Shown: positions 23,010 through 33,633 of the stretch, piece by piece
Layout of the letters: each line of letters opens with the position of its first letter
Position numbering within the stretch: the first letter of the stretch is position 1
Assembly (NCBI GenBank): GCA_007844125.1
Contig: CM017556.1
Coordinates: 80,778,409-80,842,408, forward strand
DNA length: 64,000 nucleotides
From: Sinonovacula constricta
Taxonomy: Eukaryota > Mollusca > Bivalvia > Cardiida > Solecurtidae
Direction: 5' to 3'
The notes under the pieces: generated by a model
Told to the model about the DNA's origin: nothing
Databases searched by the model: none
What the model saw: the letters and a program-made list of their open reading frames with translations, nothing else
Translations under genes and position numbers: made by a program

Positions 23010-23425
23010 ACTATATGTCTATGCCTAGACGAAAGTGGTCACGTGTTATGATTCTTTTGTTGTTGTGCTTTTGTTATTTAATTTTGTTTATTTATTTGTT
23101 TATTTATTTTTTATATATTTTATTTTAATAACTTACTGTGCAGCGTGGCTCAGATATATATGGCTGTAAGACCGAGTTAGGTGTTATGCTTCACTTTCCC
23201 TATAAATATGGGACACCGATAAGTAGTCAGCTTGTCTCTGGGTCAACTTATGTCAATAAATAGTTTATTTGGTTGTAAGAAGTAATAACACAAAATGTGG
23301 TCCAAACTGTCACATACCACCTGTAAGTGAAGGATAGCATTCTGCAGGTCCGTTCCGCCTTATTTCGCCCCTTCAATCTGTAACTGGCGCCACTTCGGAA
23401 AGCGGTGCTTCCTTTCGAATTGTTA
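23010..23425 (+). repeat. Intron-1 block shared with 36010-36400
   Basis: The two segments share CGAAAGTGGTCACGTG or its variant, GTGCAGCGTGGCTCAGATA, TGTCTCTGGGTCAACTTATG, AATGTGGTCCAAACTGTCAC and GGATAGCATTCTGCAGGTCC. Identity stops about 80 bp before the acceptor of exon 2 in the 36-kb copy. This shows that the duplicated unit ran from the promoter almost to the end of intron 1 but did not include exon 2. The inner part derives from the MITE family. Confidence 0.8.
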
Positions 23426-23812
23426 TTGGGACAATATTGTGGCAGGCAATAACAGGAAATCGCAGCTTTTTCAGAGAAAAGAACCGAGTAAGACGCTGTT
23501 AAAATTGTAGCTTGCAATTATAAAAAGGGTGGTGGGCATTAACAGAAGTTTGCAGCTGTTTGTTAAGAACTTTTTTTATAGAAACTGATTATGCCGCTGA
23601 TATTAAAAATGTAGTTTGTATTGACAAAACGATGTAGCAGGTAGAAGCAGCACTTGCTCTCTATGTCTTGGATATCTCGCACACGTGCTATTTCTTGATG
23701 TTTATGTTTGTATAAATATCGCACTGTCATTTCATCGATAATATACAGTATTAGTCGATAATGCACGTCTTTCGTTTTTTAATTTGATTAATAGTGCAGC
23801 TTGCATTAAAGA

Positions 23813-24303
23813 CGGCATCTGGCAGTTTGCATATATTAAATACACGTACAAATACCTTACCACTGCTTTGGGGAATTTGGTCATACCTTTTGCAGAAACC
23901 CATATTGTAGTCGTTATAAAGACGATTTTGAACACCAACTTTATTGTTAGACTGTTATAATCGCAAAAAGAATACTCTAAATGTTCGTTTTTTTCCAACT
24001 GGATAAAAAGCGCGATAGTGGTCTCTGCTAAAAAAAGATATCGACCTCAGAGCAGATGACCCAGATGATTACATAAAAGTAAGTGGTCACGTGGTGTTCT
24101 AAGTTTAATAATAGCTATTTCTGCAGCGTATCTGGGATAGGAATCACCTGTTTGCAAGGACGAGTGGATGGTTATCATTGACTGTTCACAAAGATCTTTG
24201 GCATCAATGGGCAGCATTTTGCAAGACCTTTCCAGGTACCAATGGATGATTTGGTTATTTGAGAAAAAAGATTTTGGACCATACTTTAGGATACAACCTT
24301 TAA
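23813..24303. mobile_element. MITE, TTAA-bounded family
   Basis: Left end TTAAAGACGGCATCTGGCAG and right end GGATACAACCTTTAA are diverged forms of the family ends (consensus TTAAAGGTGGTATCCGACAG and its inverse). The interior has AAAGATATCGACCTCAGAGC and AAGTGGTCACGTGG, as in other copies. Frames on both strands here are not genes. Confidence 0.65.
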
Positions 24304-25469
24304 CAAAACAATGTAGCAGACAGCAAGGAAGAAAGCAAAGTAGCAAAGGAGTTCCCATCCTAGTCTGGTCCCCTGCGTACTGATTGGACAAACAGTACGT
24401 CAGGCAGACGCAAATAATGGCTGCCCATAATACAACGGTCTTTAGATTATATAGCGAATTGCTGAATTTTGTTGCTCAAGTTTACAATTTTTATCACAAT
24501 TGATAGATATGAATAAATAGACCAATGCTGGATTAGATTTTCTTGATCAGTTCTCAGGGCTAATTAATAATACAAATATTGAAAGTGTACCGTTTTTTTC
24601 GGTGACACTTAATTCCAGATAAATATATGGGTGAACATGACATACTTACGATCTTGACCTAACTCTACCAGCCATGAAGGTAGCACGTACAAGATCGGCA
24701 TTTTAATCAGATATATAATCTAATAATAGTCTGCTGCATATTTGCGAATGCTTTTTAGTCAAAAATTTGGCATCAGTTTGCTGAGATTTAATACAAATAC
24801 GCATTAAAGATAAAAATTAATAGATTAGACCCCACCCCTTCCTTCTCATTATAGACTGCAAAGTAAAAGAAACTAAAGCAAAATAATATTTTATCCATGG
24901 ATAATTAAGCATATATATATATGTACAAAGAAATTTTACACTTTTATAAGTTTCAGACACGATTTGTTGTACAATATAATGCAGAAGTTTAAAATGAACA
25001 GTTACTGTTTATCACAATGGAAACCGAAAGTAAAACATGGTTTTCTGACAACTGCTATAGACGTATTGATTTTCGATTTAGCCATCTATTCAGCAGGAAC
25101 ATAAACGTAAAATGGCTGATTATATATTAGGATAAACCCTAGTCACCAGATTAAAAACAACAACAAACGAAAATGAAATATATAACATATCATGACAACA
25201 GAATCGAAGTGGGCGGAGCAGATGTGCGTCGTGTCTGGGTTGACACTAAAATGTGAACGATTATCAACAAGAAATTGTGTTCCCGCCACTCGTTTTTGGT
25301 AAAAACCCTTAAAAAGTTATAATTTCACATCCTAAGACCCCCATTAACACGAGATTTAAAACGTTTTTCATTAATGTTAACACAGCTTTCAGCTTTCTAT
25401 CTATTGTTTTAGTTTACACCTGAAGTTTTCTATGACTCCCGGTGATGCCGCTGCGACGGATTCAACCTA
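24303..25469. other. No gene seen; short dispersed repeat inside
   Basis: A block at 24728-24800 (GTCTGCTGCATATTT...TTTGGCATCAGTTTGCTGAG) has a relative at 54912-54990. Otherwise AT-rich sequence with no supported features. Confidence 0.4.
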
Positions 25470-26260
25470 CAGTCAAACCTGTATTAAAAGACCACCATCG
25501 GGACAGGGCAACAGTGGTCTCTTAAGACAGGTGGTCTCTTAATGCAGCATGGTTACTTTTTGTGAGAACCACACTTGAAATTTACAAATTGTGTTGTATA
25601 AGCAAGGAGTAGAGAAAGAAATAACATCAATATATTTTATTATTGTAACAGAACAGTTAGGCATGTAAAGGTCAACTAATGTCTATAAAAATAAATAACT
25701 CAGCACATAAATACATGTATGTTTATCAAATATTATGTTTGTGCATTTTGTATTGTGTACATTCCTCCTGGATTTTCACAATCAGTTTGTATTTTGTGCT
25801 AAATCGTTTGTCGTCTTGTAATAAAATTAGTATGTAATTAAAGTATATACACTACAATTTACATGTTATCAAATTTCAAACAACAGTTCTAAAATCATCA
25901 CTTAGCACTGAAATAATTATGAATGGTAGTTTGTTTCACAGATGATGTCATTCGCATGTCAATTAGAATGTGACACTGGCACTTGACGTCCGGTCGCATT
26001 CAAAAACCAACGAAAACCTAGTCGTTCAGCGAGTCATTTTGAGTTGAACGTTTAACTCGTTTCACTTTCGAATTTCCATGTTCATATTCGTCCATTATTT
26101 CACGTTTTTGTTTTGCAATGTTCTGAATCTGCTATTTTCCGACACCAAGCTCAGATGCAACAGCACGACAACTTTTACCACTGTTCAAAAGTTTGACAAC
26201 TTGGACACGATCGTCTATTGTAATGCATGTTCGTTTAGACATGTTGATGCGTAATTGTCT
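25470..26260 (-). mobile_element. Tigger/pogo-type DNA transposon relic
   Basis: The low end starts with CAGTCAAACCTGTATTA next to a TA. Tigger elements have ends of the CAGT..AACCT type and duplicate TA. The high end carries the start of the transposase on the minus strand. The middle of the element is missing. The opposite end is fused directly to first-exon module sequence at about 26262, so the insertion or a later deletion removed one signal exon there. Confidence 0.7.
25935..26242 (-). pseudogene. Tigger transposase N-terminal fragment (CENP-B-like HTH)
   Basis: From ATG at 26242 the minus strand reads MSKRTCITIDDRVQVVKLLN, then a helix-turn-helix segment ending ASELGVGK and QIQNIAKQKREIMDEYE. 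This is the CENPB-N/psq-type layout of Tigger transposases: basic start, VV-x-LL-x-SG, VA-x-ELGV and QIQNI. An in-frame stop replaces the residue after GVGK. More stops follow after a segment resembling the V-x-x-WFLNARS motif. The DDE domain is absent. Confidence 0.75.
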
Positions 26261-26261
26261 C

Positions 26262-26690
26262 TTTCTTCCAAGAGTCTTAAAAACATTTTATTGGAACTTG
26301 CGAATGTTTTTGTGTTAGTTATATGTATTTGGTGTTGGATTTAAACTTAGACTATTAACTTGGAATGTTTTTGGAAAAGTGTGGAGTGTAAGGATGTAGT
26401 TTGGCGGGGAGCGGGGGGTGTAGAGGGGGGATTATGCACTAGATCTTATTCTCTGTTAGTTTGTTGTTCTTTGGAGTAATGTAATATCTGATACCCTGAA
26501 TTAAGTAAATATACCCGGCTTTGGGCTGCAAAAGTCATAGAATGGTAGTTTATAAACACAGCTCACATTACAAGAAAAAGCAACAACATCAAAGCCCTTT
26601 AATGTAAATTTTCAGACCCGCGGCTGAATGAAAATTTGTGTAATACACATGTTTTTATATTAAGTTATCATTAGTCTTTCGTTACTTTAA
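26262..26690 (+). repeat. First-exon module, partial copy without the exon
   Basis: Begins within CAAGAGTCTTAAAAACATTTTA and matches the downstream parts of modules 1-3 (TTGCGAATGTT, TACCCGGCTTTGGG, GCAAAAGTCATAGA). The upstream part with promoter and signal exon is missing and replaced by the Tigger relic. It is followed immediately by module 3. Confidence 0.8.
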
Positions 26691-26697
26691 ATATCAC

Positions 26698-27960
26698 ACT
26701 GTCATTTTATAAAAAAACATACAATATCGTTCGATCATGTTCTAAAATAGATTCTGAATAATCCCTCGGCTCGCTCAATAGTCTTTGATACTATAATAAT
26801 AGTTTATAGTTTGCAGTGCATTGAAATACATACCTACATATACCTGCATGTTTATTTTGGGTTTCCAATCCTTAAAATCAATGTCATACAATGTCGCACG
26901 ATAGAGCGGTAGACAACTTGTCTCGACTGAGTTGGAACGCACATGTCTGAGGAAGAAATCAAAGTATAACTATCTAGGATTATATCAAAGTGAACTCTGA
27001 TCATACTATTTGAAAATTTTGGTAAAAAGACAAATAATACTTTTTCATCGATCACATTAGGAGAAATGGATATAAAATTGTTGGTGGTGTTTTCATGTCT
27101 GTTTATACTGGTAAGTACGCATTATACAATTTCTTTATGACGATAAGTAACATTTCTTTATATTGTTGTTCAGTGCCTCTTTACTTCTACAAAATGACTT
27201 TTTTTTCTTTAATATCTAAAAAAATGAATAAAATAATGTCATGATACGTATAACATGGGTGATTGATTTAGAGGAATTACGCAGCTCGACAAATCTGATC
27301 ATTTGGTGCACCTCGTAACTTAAACACGGCTTTCCGAGAGTCTTAAAAACATTTTATTGGAACTTGCGAATGTTGTGTTAATTATATGTGTTTGGTGTGT
27401 GATTTAAACTTTGACTATTAACTTATTATGTATTTGGAAGAATTTGGAGTGTAGACTGTAGGGGGGAAGAGGAGGGAGTGGGGGCTATGTCTTCTTTGTT
27501 AGTTTGTTGTTTGTGGAGTAATGTAACATCTAATACACAGAATTAATGACACATACCCGGCTTTGGGATGCAAAAGTCACAGAGTGTGGTAGTTTATACA
27601 CACAGCTCACATTAGAAGAAAAAACAACAACATCAAACCCTTTGAATGTAAATTTTCAGACCCGTTGCTGAGTTATTTTGAATGAAATTTGTGTAATACA
27701 CATTTATTTCAATTAAGTTTTCATTATTTTTGTCATCAATGAACTTACACCTATAACAAAGTTTTTTACTTTGACAAGATAGTCAGCAAATATATTATAT
27801 TGTATGTTATGTAGGTTGGGGTGGACTTGTTTTTATCGATGTCCAATAACTGAGACATAAAACGAAAGATCGAGAAACTTTAACGTAATTGAACCGTGGT
27901 TTCCCAAAAACGCTAATTATAGTTACATGTAAGGTATTCCCCATGTAATCCACGGTAAAC
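26698..27960 (+). repeat. First-exon module, copy 3
   Basis: Same block order as copies 1 and 2: CATACAATATCGTTCGATCATG, CTCGGCTCGCTCAATAGTC, the signal exon and then CGAGAGTCTTAAAAAC. The CCAAT block has decayed (TGTCATACAATGTCGCAC where the others have CCAATCACAATCGC), and one of the two internal 150-bp halves is lost. Confidence 0.85.
27066..27110 (+). CDS. Signal-peptide first exon, copy 3 (exon 1 used for the gene model)
   Basis: 45 nt reading MDIKLLVVFSCLFIL, ending at a GTAAGTACG donor, the best donor match of the three copies, phase 0. Joined to exon 2 it gives MDIKLLVVFSCLFIL-VSVEG before KLPDEL, a complete signal peptide with small residues at the likely cleavage site. It is the copy nearest exon 2, although a LINE now makes intron 1 about 9.4 kb. 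With this exon the whole coding sequence is 1065 nt, an exact 355 codons including stop. Confidence 0.6.
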
Positions 27961-28077
27961 ATCGGTTATTGGCGTCGGGCGGCGGCGCGGCGGCCTTTAT
28001 GAAAATATTTTTTTTGTTATTATGTCATTCGTAACTGTTTGTCGGTATCCGGACATGTATATTTCGTAGAAATGGCC

Positions 28078-28190
28078 GAGGTGTTGCGAGTGGTTGTCAG
28101 GTGTTACAGATTTGTACCACTTCAACTTCTTACCATGCATATAACGTACCGACCTTGGCAACTTCGAGCCATGTAGATTACGGAGGTTTT
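28078..28190 (+). repeat. Dispersed repeat related to 10895-10995
   Basis: GTTGCGAGTGGTTGTCAG, GTACCACTTCAACTTC and TATAACGTACCGACC blocks in the same order as the minus-strand copy at 10.9 kb. A GC-rich GGCGTCGGGCGGCGGCGCGG precedes it. Confidence 0.55.
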
Positions 28191-28654
28191 ATTCTCAATT
28201 GTTAGCAGTGCTGTTCGAAGGTTTTCAGATTGTTATTTCTTCAATATTTCTTGAATAAGTTTTTTTTAAAGATTAGGTGCGTTATTAAATTGATTGTTTA
28301 ATACAACTGCACAATATGCAGTACAAATGATGCATCATATGTTACGTCAATGTGAAGGCAAATTATTCTATCATATTTTCAGCTCACTTTAAGTCTAGGT
28401 ACTCATCGGATGTCCTGAGTTGTCGTTCGTCTGATAACTTATTGTTTTGTTTTAAACATATACTGGACGCACTTTGATGCATAAAAGCTTTTCTTGTCCC
28501 TACAATACATGTACACTCCTCCCACCGGTTACATTTCGCTATGCCACAGAAACTACCGCCATCTTGAAAAGCAAGTGACATTATGGAGATCATGCTTCAG
28601 TACACTGACATCCGTGTCAATGTAATTTAAATATTTGTATTGTAATTTTAAAGG

Positions 28655-28830
28655 CATCCGACAGTTTGCTTATGCCAAAAGCATACTCGTAACCCCCCTT
28701 TATTTCTACATGTCCTCGGAAATTTTGGCATGATTTCTGCATATACAGTAATAACAATGCCTATGTATTTTCACGTGATCGAGAGCGAGAAGGTTGTGTT
28801 TTGAGAGCTCTGATAAAAAGTGGAAAAAAA
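28655..28830 (+). mobile_element. MITE family remnant, left part
   Basis: TTAAAGGCATCCGACAGTTTG matches the left end of the TTAA-bounded family, followed by the TATGCCAAAAGCATA block. No right end was found. It may have been cut by the LINE insertion just downstream. Confidence 0.45.
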
Positions 28831-28901
28831 CGTTTTAAAAAGTGATAAACAGCATAAATTTTGTGTTAAGGTATGTGGTAAAAAGTGTATGACTATATAT
28901 T

Positions 28902-29971
28902 ATGGGCAATAAGAAAAGCAGTCGAGGAAGTAGTGATTGAAAATGGAATTCCCGAAGAGACAAGAAACAACAAAGGATGGACGGTTCGAGAGGCCCAGCA
29001 GGGGGTACCAACATAGTAACTGCAAACCGTGATAAGGAACACGCAGACAAAAGTATAAATATAAGTAATACTACAGTTAACTACAATATTGGCATTTCAG
29101 ACATATTAAAACAAACAAATAGCATCTTGTATGGCGATAATAGTGCAAGTAACCTTGACGATAGTGTGTTTTGTTCGGAGGGTACAGTGGATGTACTGGT
29201 AGAGGCGAATCAAGATATTAGGAAACAAACAAGCAAAACTAGCAATACTAGCATGGCGGTCAATACAATTGCTTCCAAGGAGATCCTGGCATGCCTGATA
29301 AAAATAGAAGAAAATCTGTTTGCCATCGACAAACGCTTGGAATCGTTAGAGAAACTTGAACGCAAAGTGGATCGATTCGAGGTTGATCTCAATAAGCTCG
29401 TGGTAGCAGTAAATGAACAGTCAAAGGCTACGAAAGAGAAGATGATTGTTGTAGATGAAAAGATTGAATAGACTTTGCGTTAAACACAACAAGCGACAAA
29501 GTGATAGACCTACAAAAAGAAAATGAGAGCTTGCGACAAGAGGGGACATATTTACAATCGCAATCGATGAGGAACAATCTGGTCTTTAGCAACATTAAAG
29601 AAGGCCAGCAGGAAAGCGCGGAAGAAGTGGAGGCTACGATACGTGCGTTTATCCATGAGAAGATGAAAGTTTCGGAAGAGATTGTAGACAAGATAGGGTT
29701 CGAGAGAGCGCATCGTATGCGTGGCAGAAGTGGAGATAGACCAAGATCCATCGTAGCAAAATTCACATTGTTTAAAGAGCGGGAAATAGTGAGGAGACAA
29801 GCAAGACAACTTAAAGGTACTGTCTTCTATGTAAATGAGCAATTTCCAAAAGAAGTGACAGAGAAACGTAAAAGGTTATTTCCGCGCATGAAGGCAGCTA
29901 GAGAGGTGGGCAAAAGGGCGTGGATTACGTTTGACACACTCTACATAGACGGCAGACCTGTCAAGAGCTAG
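28902..29971 (+). pseudogene. LINE ORF1 (L1-ORF1-like), frameshifted
   Basis: Starts MGNKKSSRGSSD, shifts frame near 28940 and continues MDGSRGPAGG... through a long hydrophilic coiled-coil region (ICL-like ENLFAIDKRLESLEKLERKV). A second shift near 29470 leads into QKENESLRQEGTYLQSQSMR. Then comes an RRM-like domain beginning NNLVFSNIKEG and a C-terminal domain with the FERAHRMRGR and RKRLFPRMKAAR basic patches. Coiled coil, RRM and CTD in this order is the architecture of L1-type ORF1 RNA-binding chaperones. The two frameshifts make it defective. Confidence 0.8.
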
Positions 29972-29989
29972 GAGAACGTAGGGGACGAA

Positions 29990-30350
29990 GTGAAAATACT
30001 ATCCTGGAATGTTCATGGACTTACCCAAACAAAGATGGATGACCCTAATTTCAAACAGTTACTAATAGAAAATGACATTATTTTTCTATACGAAACATGG
30101 AATAGTGTTGAAAGTAATATAGACTTAAATGGCTATCATTCCTTTAATTTTTACAGACAGTTTAAGCATAAAAATGCAAAACGTAATAGTGGGGGCATTG
30201 CCTTATATTATAAAGACTGTTTGGATTCAGGTATCAGCATAGTTAGGAATCATTATAATACTATAATATGGATTAAATTAGACAAATTAGTATTTCATTT
30301 AGACAATGATGTGTTTGTATGTGGTACATATCTATGGAGGGAAGAGGAAT
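29990..30350 (+). pseudogene. LINE ORF2, endonuclease N-terminal part
   Basis: Reads (V/M)KILSWNVHGLTQTKMDD, where the WNV-HGL asparagine is the APE endonuclease metal-site residue. It continues with LIENDIIFLYETWNS, containing the catalytic Glu (ETW), and with RNSGGIALYYKD. The start codon is GTG where the family has ATG. The frame is broken at about 30345 by the nested transposon, and the endonuclease resumes at about 32657. Confidence 0.8.
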
Positions 30351-30354
30351 TATC

Positions 30355-32656
30355 CTCATTCCAGACCATCTGCATTCCGGACCATCATATCAGACCATCA
30401 TTCCGGACCATGTTATAATCATCCCGGACCACTTTAATCGTCATCCCGGACCATATAATACTACTACTATAATCATTCCGGACCATATTTATTTGATTAA
30501 TAAAATTTTTATCATGAACTTAGGAAAAGAGTAAAGATAGATCTAAGATTTAACACGTATATTACCTATGTCGTTGCAAACCCTCGTTGAACGTTGTTTT
30601 GGGGGGGGGGGGGGGGGGGGGCGTAAAAATTCTTTAAAACTTGAAGTTTAAAACATCTGTCCTTAATAAAATCTATTGTTTGTTTTAGCGATTAGGTCAG
30701 TTTATTATTGTGTATATTAATTTGGACAAAATGTTTTGTTTATTTTGACATGGTAATGGCATCCAAAACTCGTGTCCGTAAATCAGACTACACCTCAATA
30801 TGCAAAATAATCACAGGCAATCAATCAATATTGGTTTTATTTACCCTCGCCTTGACTTTAAGAATTAAAAATGTAAGGATGGTTATTGAATGATTCTGGA
30901 TTTGACAATAGGCACCTATATAGAATGTATGGTTGTTGGTATTTTCTATGAGGTATATGTATGTTTGTGATGTGTGTGTCATAAAAGCTATGTTTGTACA
31001 ATTATAAGATGTGCACTTTCTTTTCACCTGTATATTTTGTTTTTGTCCATCTAATTAACCTAACAAGATTTACTCGCCTCATTGTAACACAATACAATAC
31101 AGTGCCTCTTCTGGGAAATATAATGGTGCTGAGAGCACCTCCTAAATGTACACAAAACAATTTAAAAAGAAAGAAATGTGTTTGTTTAAAATAAAAGTTA
31201 AAAAATAAATTTAGATCGTTCTATCCGATGATTGTGGCACCTTTTAGGACCAGTTAAGAGTATGTTTTATTAAAAAATCAATAATTTAAATAATAAATGC
31301 TATATACAGTTTATTATAAACAGTCTCCAATATACATTATATCAGGCCTGTTTTATGTTACTAGCTATTTCTTTATCAAATTTTCTAAATAGAAAAGACT
31401 GGTTAACATGTGGATGATCGGACCGATATTTTAATTTTGTGGTCCTTTTGACATTCGGATTTCTTTTATTCGTCCACATGCACAATAGAAGTAGAGTTAT
31501 AAGAGATAATACAACGCGAAAGATTGAGAGCAAAGAAGGGAAGGGAGATATATATACCCGTGTTTGACAATTACAAAGGATATCTCCCATTCCTTATAGA
31601 GTGAGAATATTATTTAAATTCCTTTGTTTGTGGGGAGAGAGAGAAAGCTTTATTATTCTATGTTGATTTTTTAGAAATGTATTTATTTAGTGTTTTGTAA
31701 AGATGTACAGACAGGCCTGTGTCCCACGGAGGCACTGTAGAGCGCAGGAGAGATTAGTGGTAACATTTATTTCCCCCAGGTACCTCACACGTCCGATGAA
31801 CCCCGTGCGGCACCCCCCATATTATCTGAGTCTGTAACATGGCAGTTCAGTTTATAAAGCTTTTGAAGTATTGAATGGATATCTTTATATCAGTTCACAG
31901 GCGTATTGGCGGCACGCTTTTATCAGTAACATTCGACTCTTGTTCACACCTCTTTTTAATACTGTCGGCTACGAAGAGTCTGCTGGATACCTGCACCGCG
32001 CTGTGTGGACCAGTGTAAGTGTGAATTACTGACTTTTGTGATTGAGTTTTTACACGCGCCTTTGCTTGTTCACTGTGCTTGTTAAATGTGATTAATTATG
32101 TGTGTCGTGTTTATATACAAGCTGTCTATTAACTTGTTTTGTTATGTGTATTGATTTTGTGTTGTATTTGACTGGGATCACCATAATGTTTCTGAAATGT
32201 TGTACATTTTGTAACCTTGCTATGTAATTTATATACATGTAAGAACGTACTATTGTTTGAATAAAATATGTTAATAAATATATAATAACTATATTGTCTA
32301 TGTTTTTTTTCTCACTTGTGGACCCAATTTTTTTTAACTTACGAAACTCTTCTCTTAAAAAGTATAACCCTATGATAACCAGGCATCTCAACAATACACA
32401 TGAGGGGAGAAACTGGCACTTAAAACACCGATACAATAATAATAAAAAGAGGTGTGAACAACCGCCGAGTGTTATGATAAAAGAATTTTTACGCCAATAA
32501 AGGAGGGGTTTACTACGACCTAGGAAATATAAGTTTGATCTTACATCATCTAGACTTCTTTCATAAGTTCTGATACTTATTTCATGAATCAAATAAATAT
32601 GGTCCGGAATGATTAATATATGGTCCGGTATGACGATCAAACTGGTTCGGGATGAG
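30355..32656. mobile_element. DNA transposon nested in the LINE, with iterated inverted ends
   Basis: Left end 30355-30640 and right end about 32475-32656 are inverted copies of each other. Both contain ATTTATTTGATT and GCGTAAAAATTCTTT in opposite orientation and are packed with CATTCCGGACCAT motifs, about seven at the left and three at the right. The LINE endonuclease frame continues on both sides, which defines the insertion. The interior has a minus-strand frame at 31342-31590 with a hydrophobic segment (VVLSLITLLLLCMW) and a basic tail, but no recognisable transposase. Probably non-autonomous. Confidence 0.75.
30601..30621. repeat. Poly(G) run
   Basis: Twenty-one consecutive G residues inside the left end of the nested transposon. 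Length in the assembly may be unreliable. Confidence 0.9.
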
Positions 32657-33320
32657 TCCCCAGTGTATAAAGTTATGGATGTTGACCTTTTTGACCTAAT
32701 ACAAACTGACATAAGTCATTTTCAAAATCTTGGTGCAGTATTTCTAACTGGTGATTTAAATAGCCGTGTGGGAAGGACACGATTATATTGATTATGGCAC
32801 ATTTAATAGAATTATTGATGATGACGATTACAGTCCAGACCAGACCCTTTGCAGAACCTCTCAAGATAACTCATGTAATAGTTATGGTACACGGTAATTA
32901 GAACTGTGTAAGGTCACAGGTGTACGTATTGTCAATGGCAGACTAGGTCACAATACCGACACATTCATATATATATTAACAACTGGTGCTTCTGTTATTG
33001 ATTACGTAATTACGCACGAGGAAAATTTCACGCTTGTTGATCACTTCTCAATACACTCTTTCAATGAATGGAGTGATCACACACCGTTACAGTTTAGTTC
33101 AAGATGTACACCAACAGGGTCATGTTTTGCTGAAACATCTTATGTCAAAATTAAACGGAATCTAAATCTTAGGGGTATATTCTACTCAAACATTACCAAA
33201 CTTTCAGATTTCAATACTGTTGTTGATAGAATAGACTGCACTAGTAGAGATGGCCTAAATAACTCAATAAATGCCTTTACAAACCTTTTATGTAGCATTA
33301 CAGACCCACTATTCCTTTAA
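32657..33320 (+). pseudogene. LINE ORF2, endonuclease C-terminal part and linker
   Basis: Resumes with SPVYKVMDVDLFDLIQ and AVFLTGDLNSRVGR. GDLN is the metal/base-binding Asp-Asn of APE endonucleases. Further frames (SVIDYVIT, FTLVDHFSIHSFNEWSDHTP) correspond to the C-terminal S-x-IDY and SDHxP motifs. Several shifts and stops occur. Confidence 0.75.
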
Positions 33321-33633
33321 GAACATACAAGATTTTTTTTTAGAGTATTTAACGAACCATCTATTGCAAAGCATGCAGATTTTTTTATATTGAATGTCAA
33401 AATGTAAGAAAGAAATATTTAGAAGGCTTGAATAAATTTAACTGTTCAAGGAGCACTGAAAATAGACAAAATCTTTGTAAGTATAAGCAAGAATATAAAT
33501 CTTTGGTAAAGAAAAGGACAAACAAGTATAAATATGTAAAATAAAAGAAATAGGAAGCTTGAAAAATAGCAAATCTAAAGAATTCTGGTAATTCTTTAAG
33601 AAGAAAAATAAAGCCAATAACACTAGTATCCAT

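Larger units (their letters stand above)
19658..23010 (+). repeat. First-exon module, copy 2, split by an insertion
   Basis: Matches copy 1 from GAACCATAGATTTTGGGG to about 20692. It is then interrupted by about 1.77 kb of unrelated DNA and resumes near 22462 at CTCTTTCTGAGAGTCTTA. Within the upstream part the CCAAT block occurs twice (19930 and 20211), so it gained an extra internal copy. After 23010 it runs on into a block also found directly before exon 2 of the gene (compare 23210-23423 with 36190-36400). Confidence 0.85.

Noticed and set aside
24047..24391. 114-codon minus-strand frame
   Set aside because: It lies across a MITE end and unrelated flank, has no domain and no conservation in other copies.
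31720..32040. Possible solo LTR in the nested transposon
   Set aside because: The base composition changes here, but I found no matching second copy, primer-binding site or TG...CA pair.
32092..32712. 206-codon minus-strand frame
   Set aside because: It runs from the nested transposon end into the LINE endonuclease on the opposite strand and includes translated iterons (VIPDHILIIPDH). It is a shadow of two elements.
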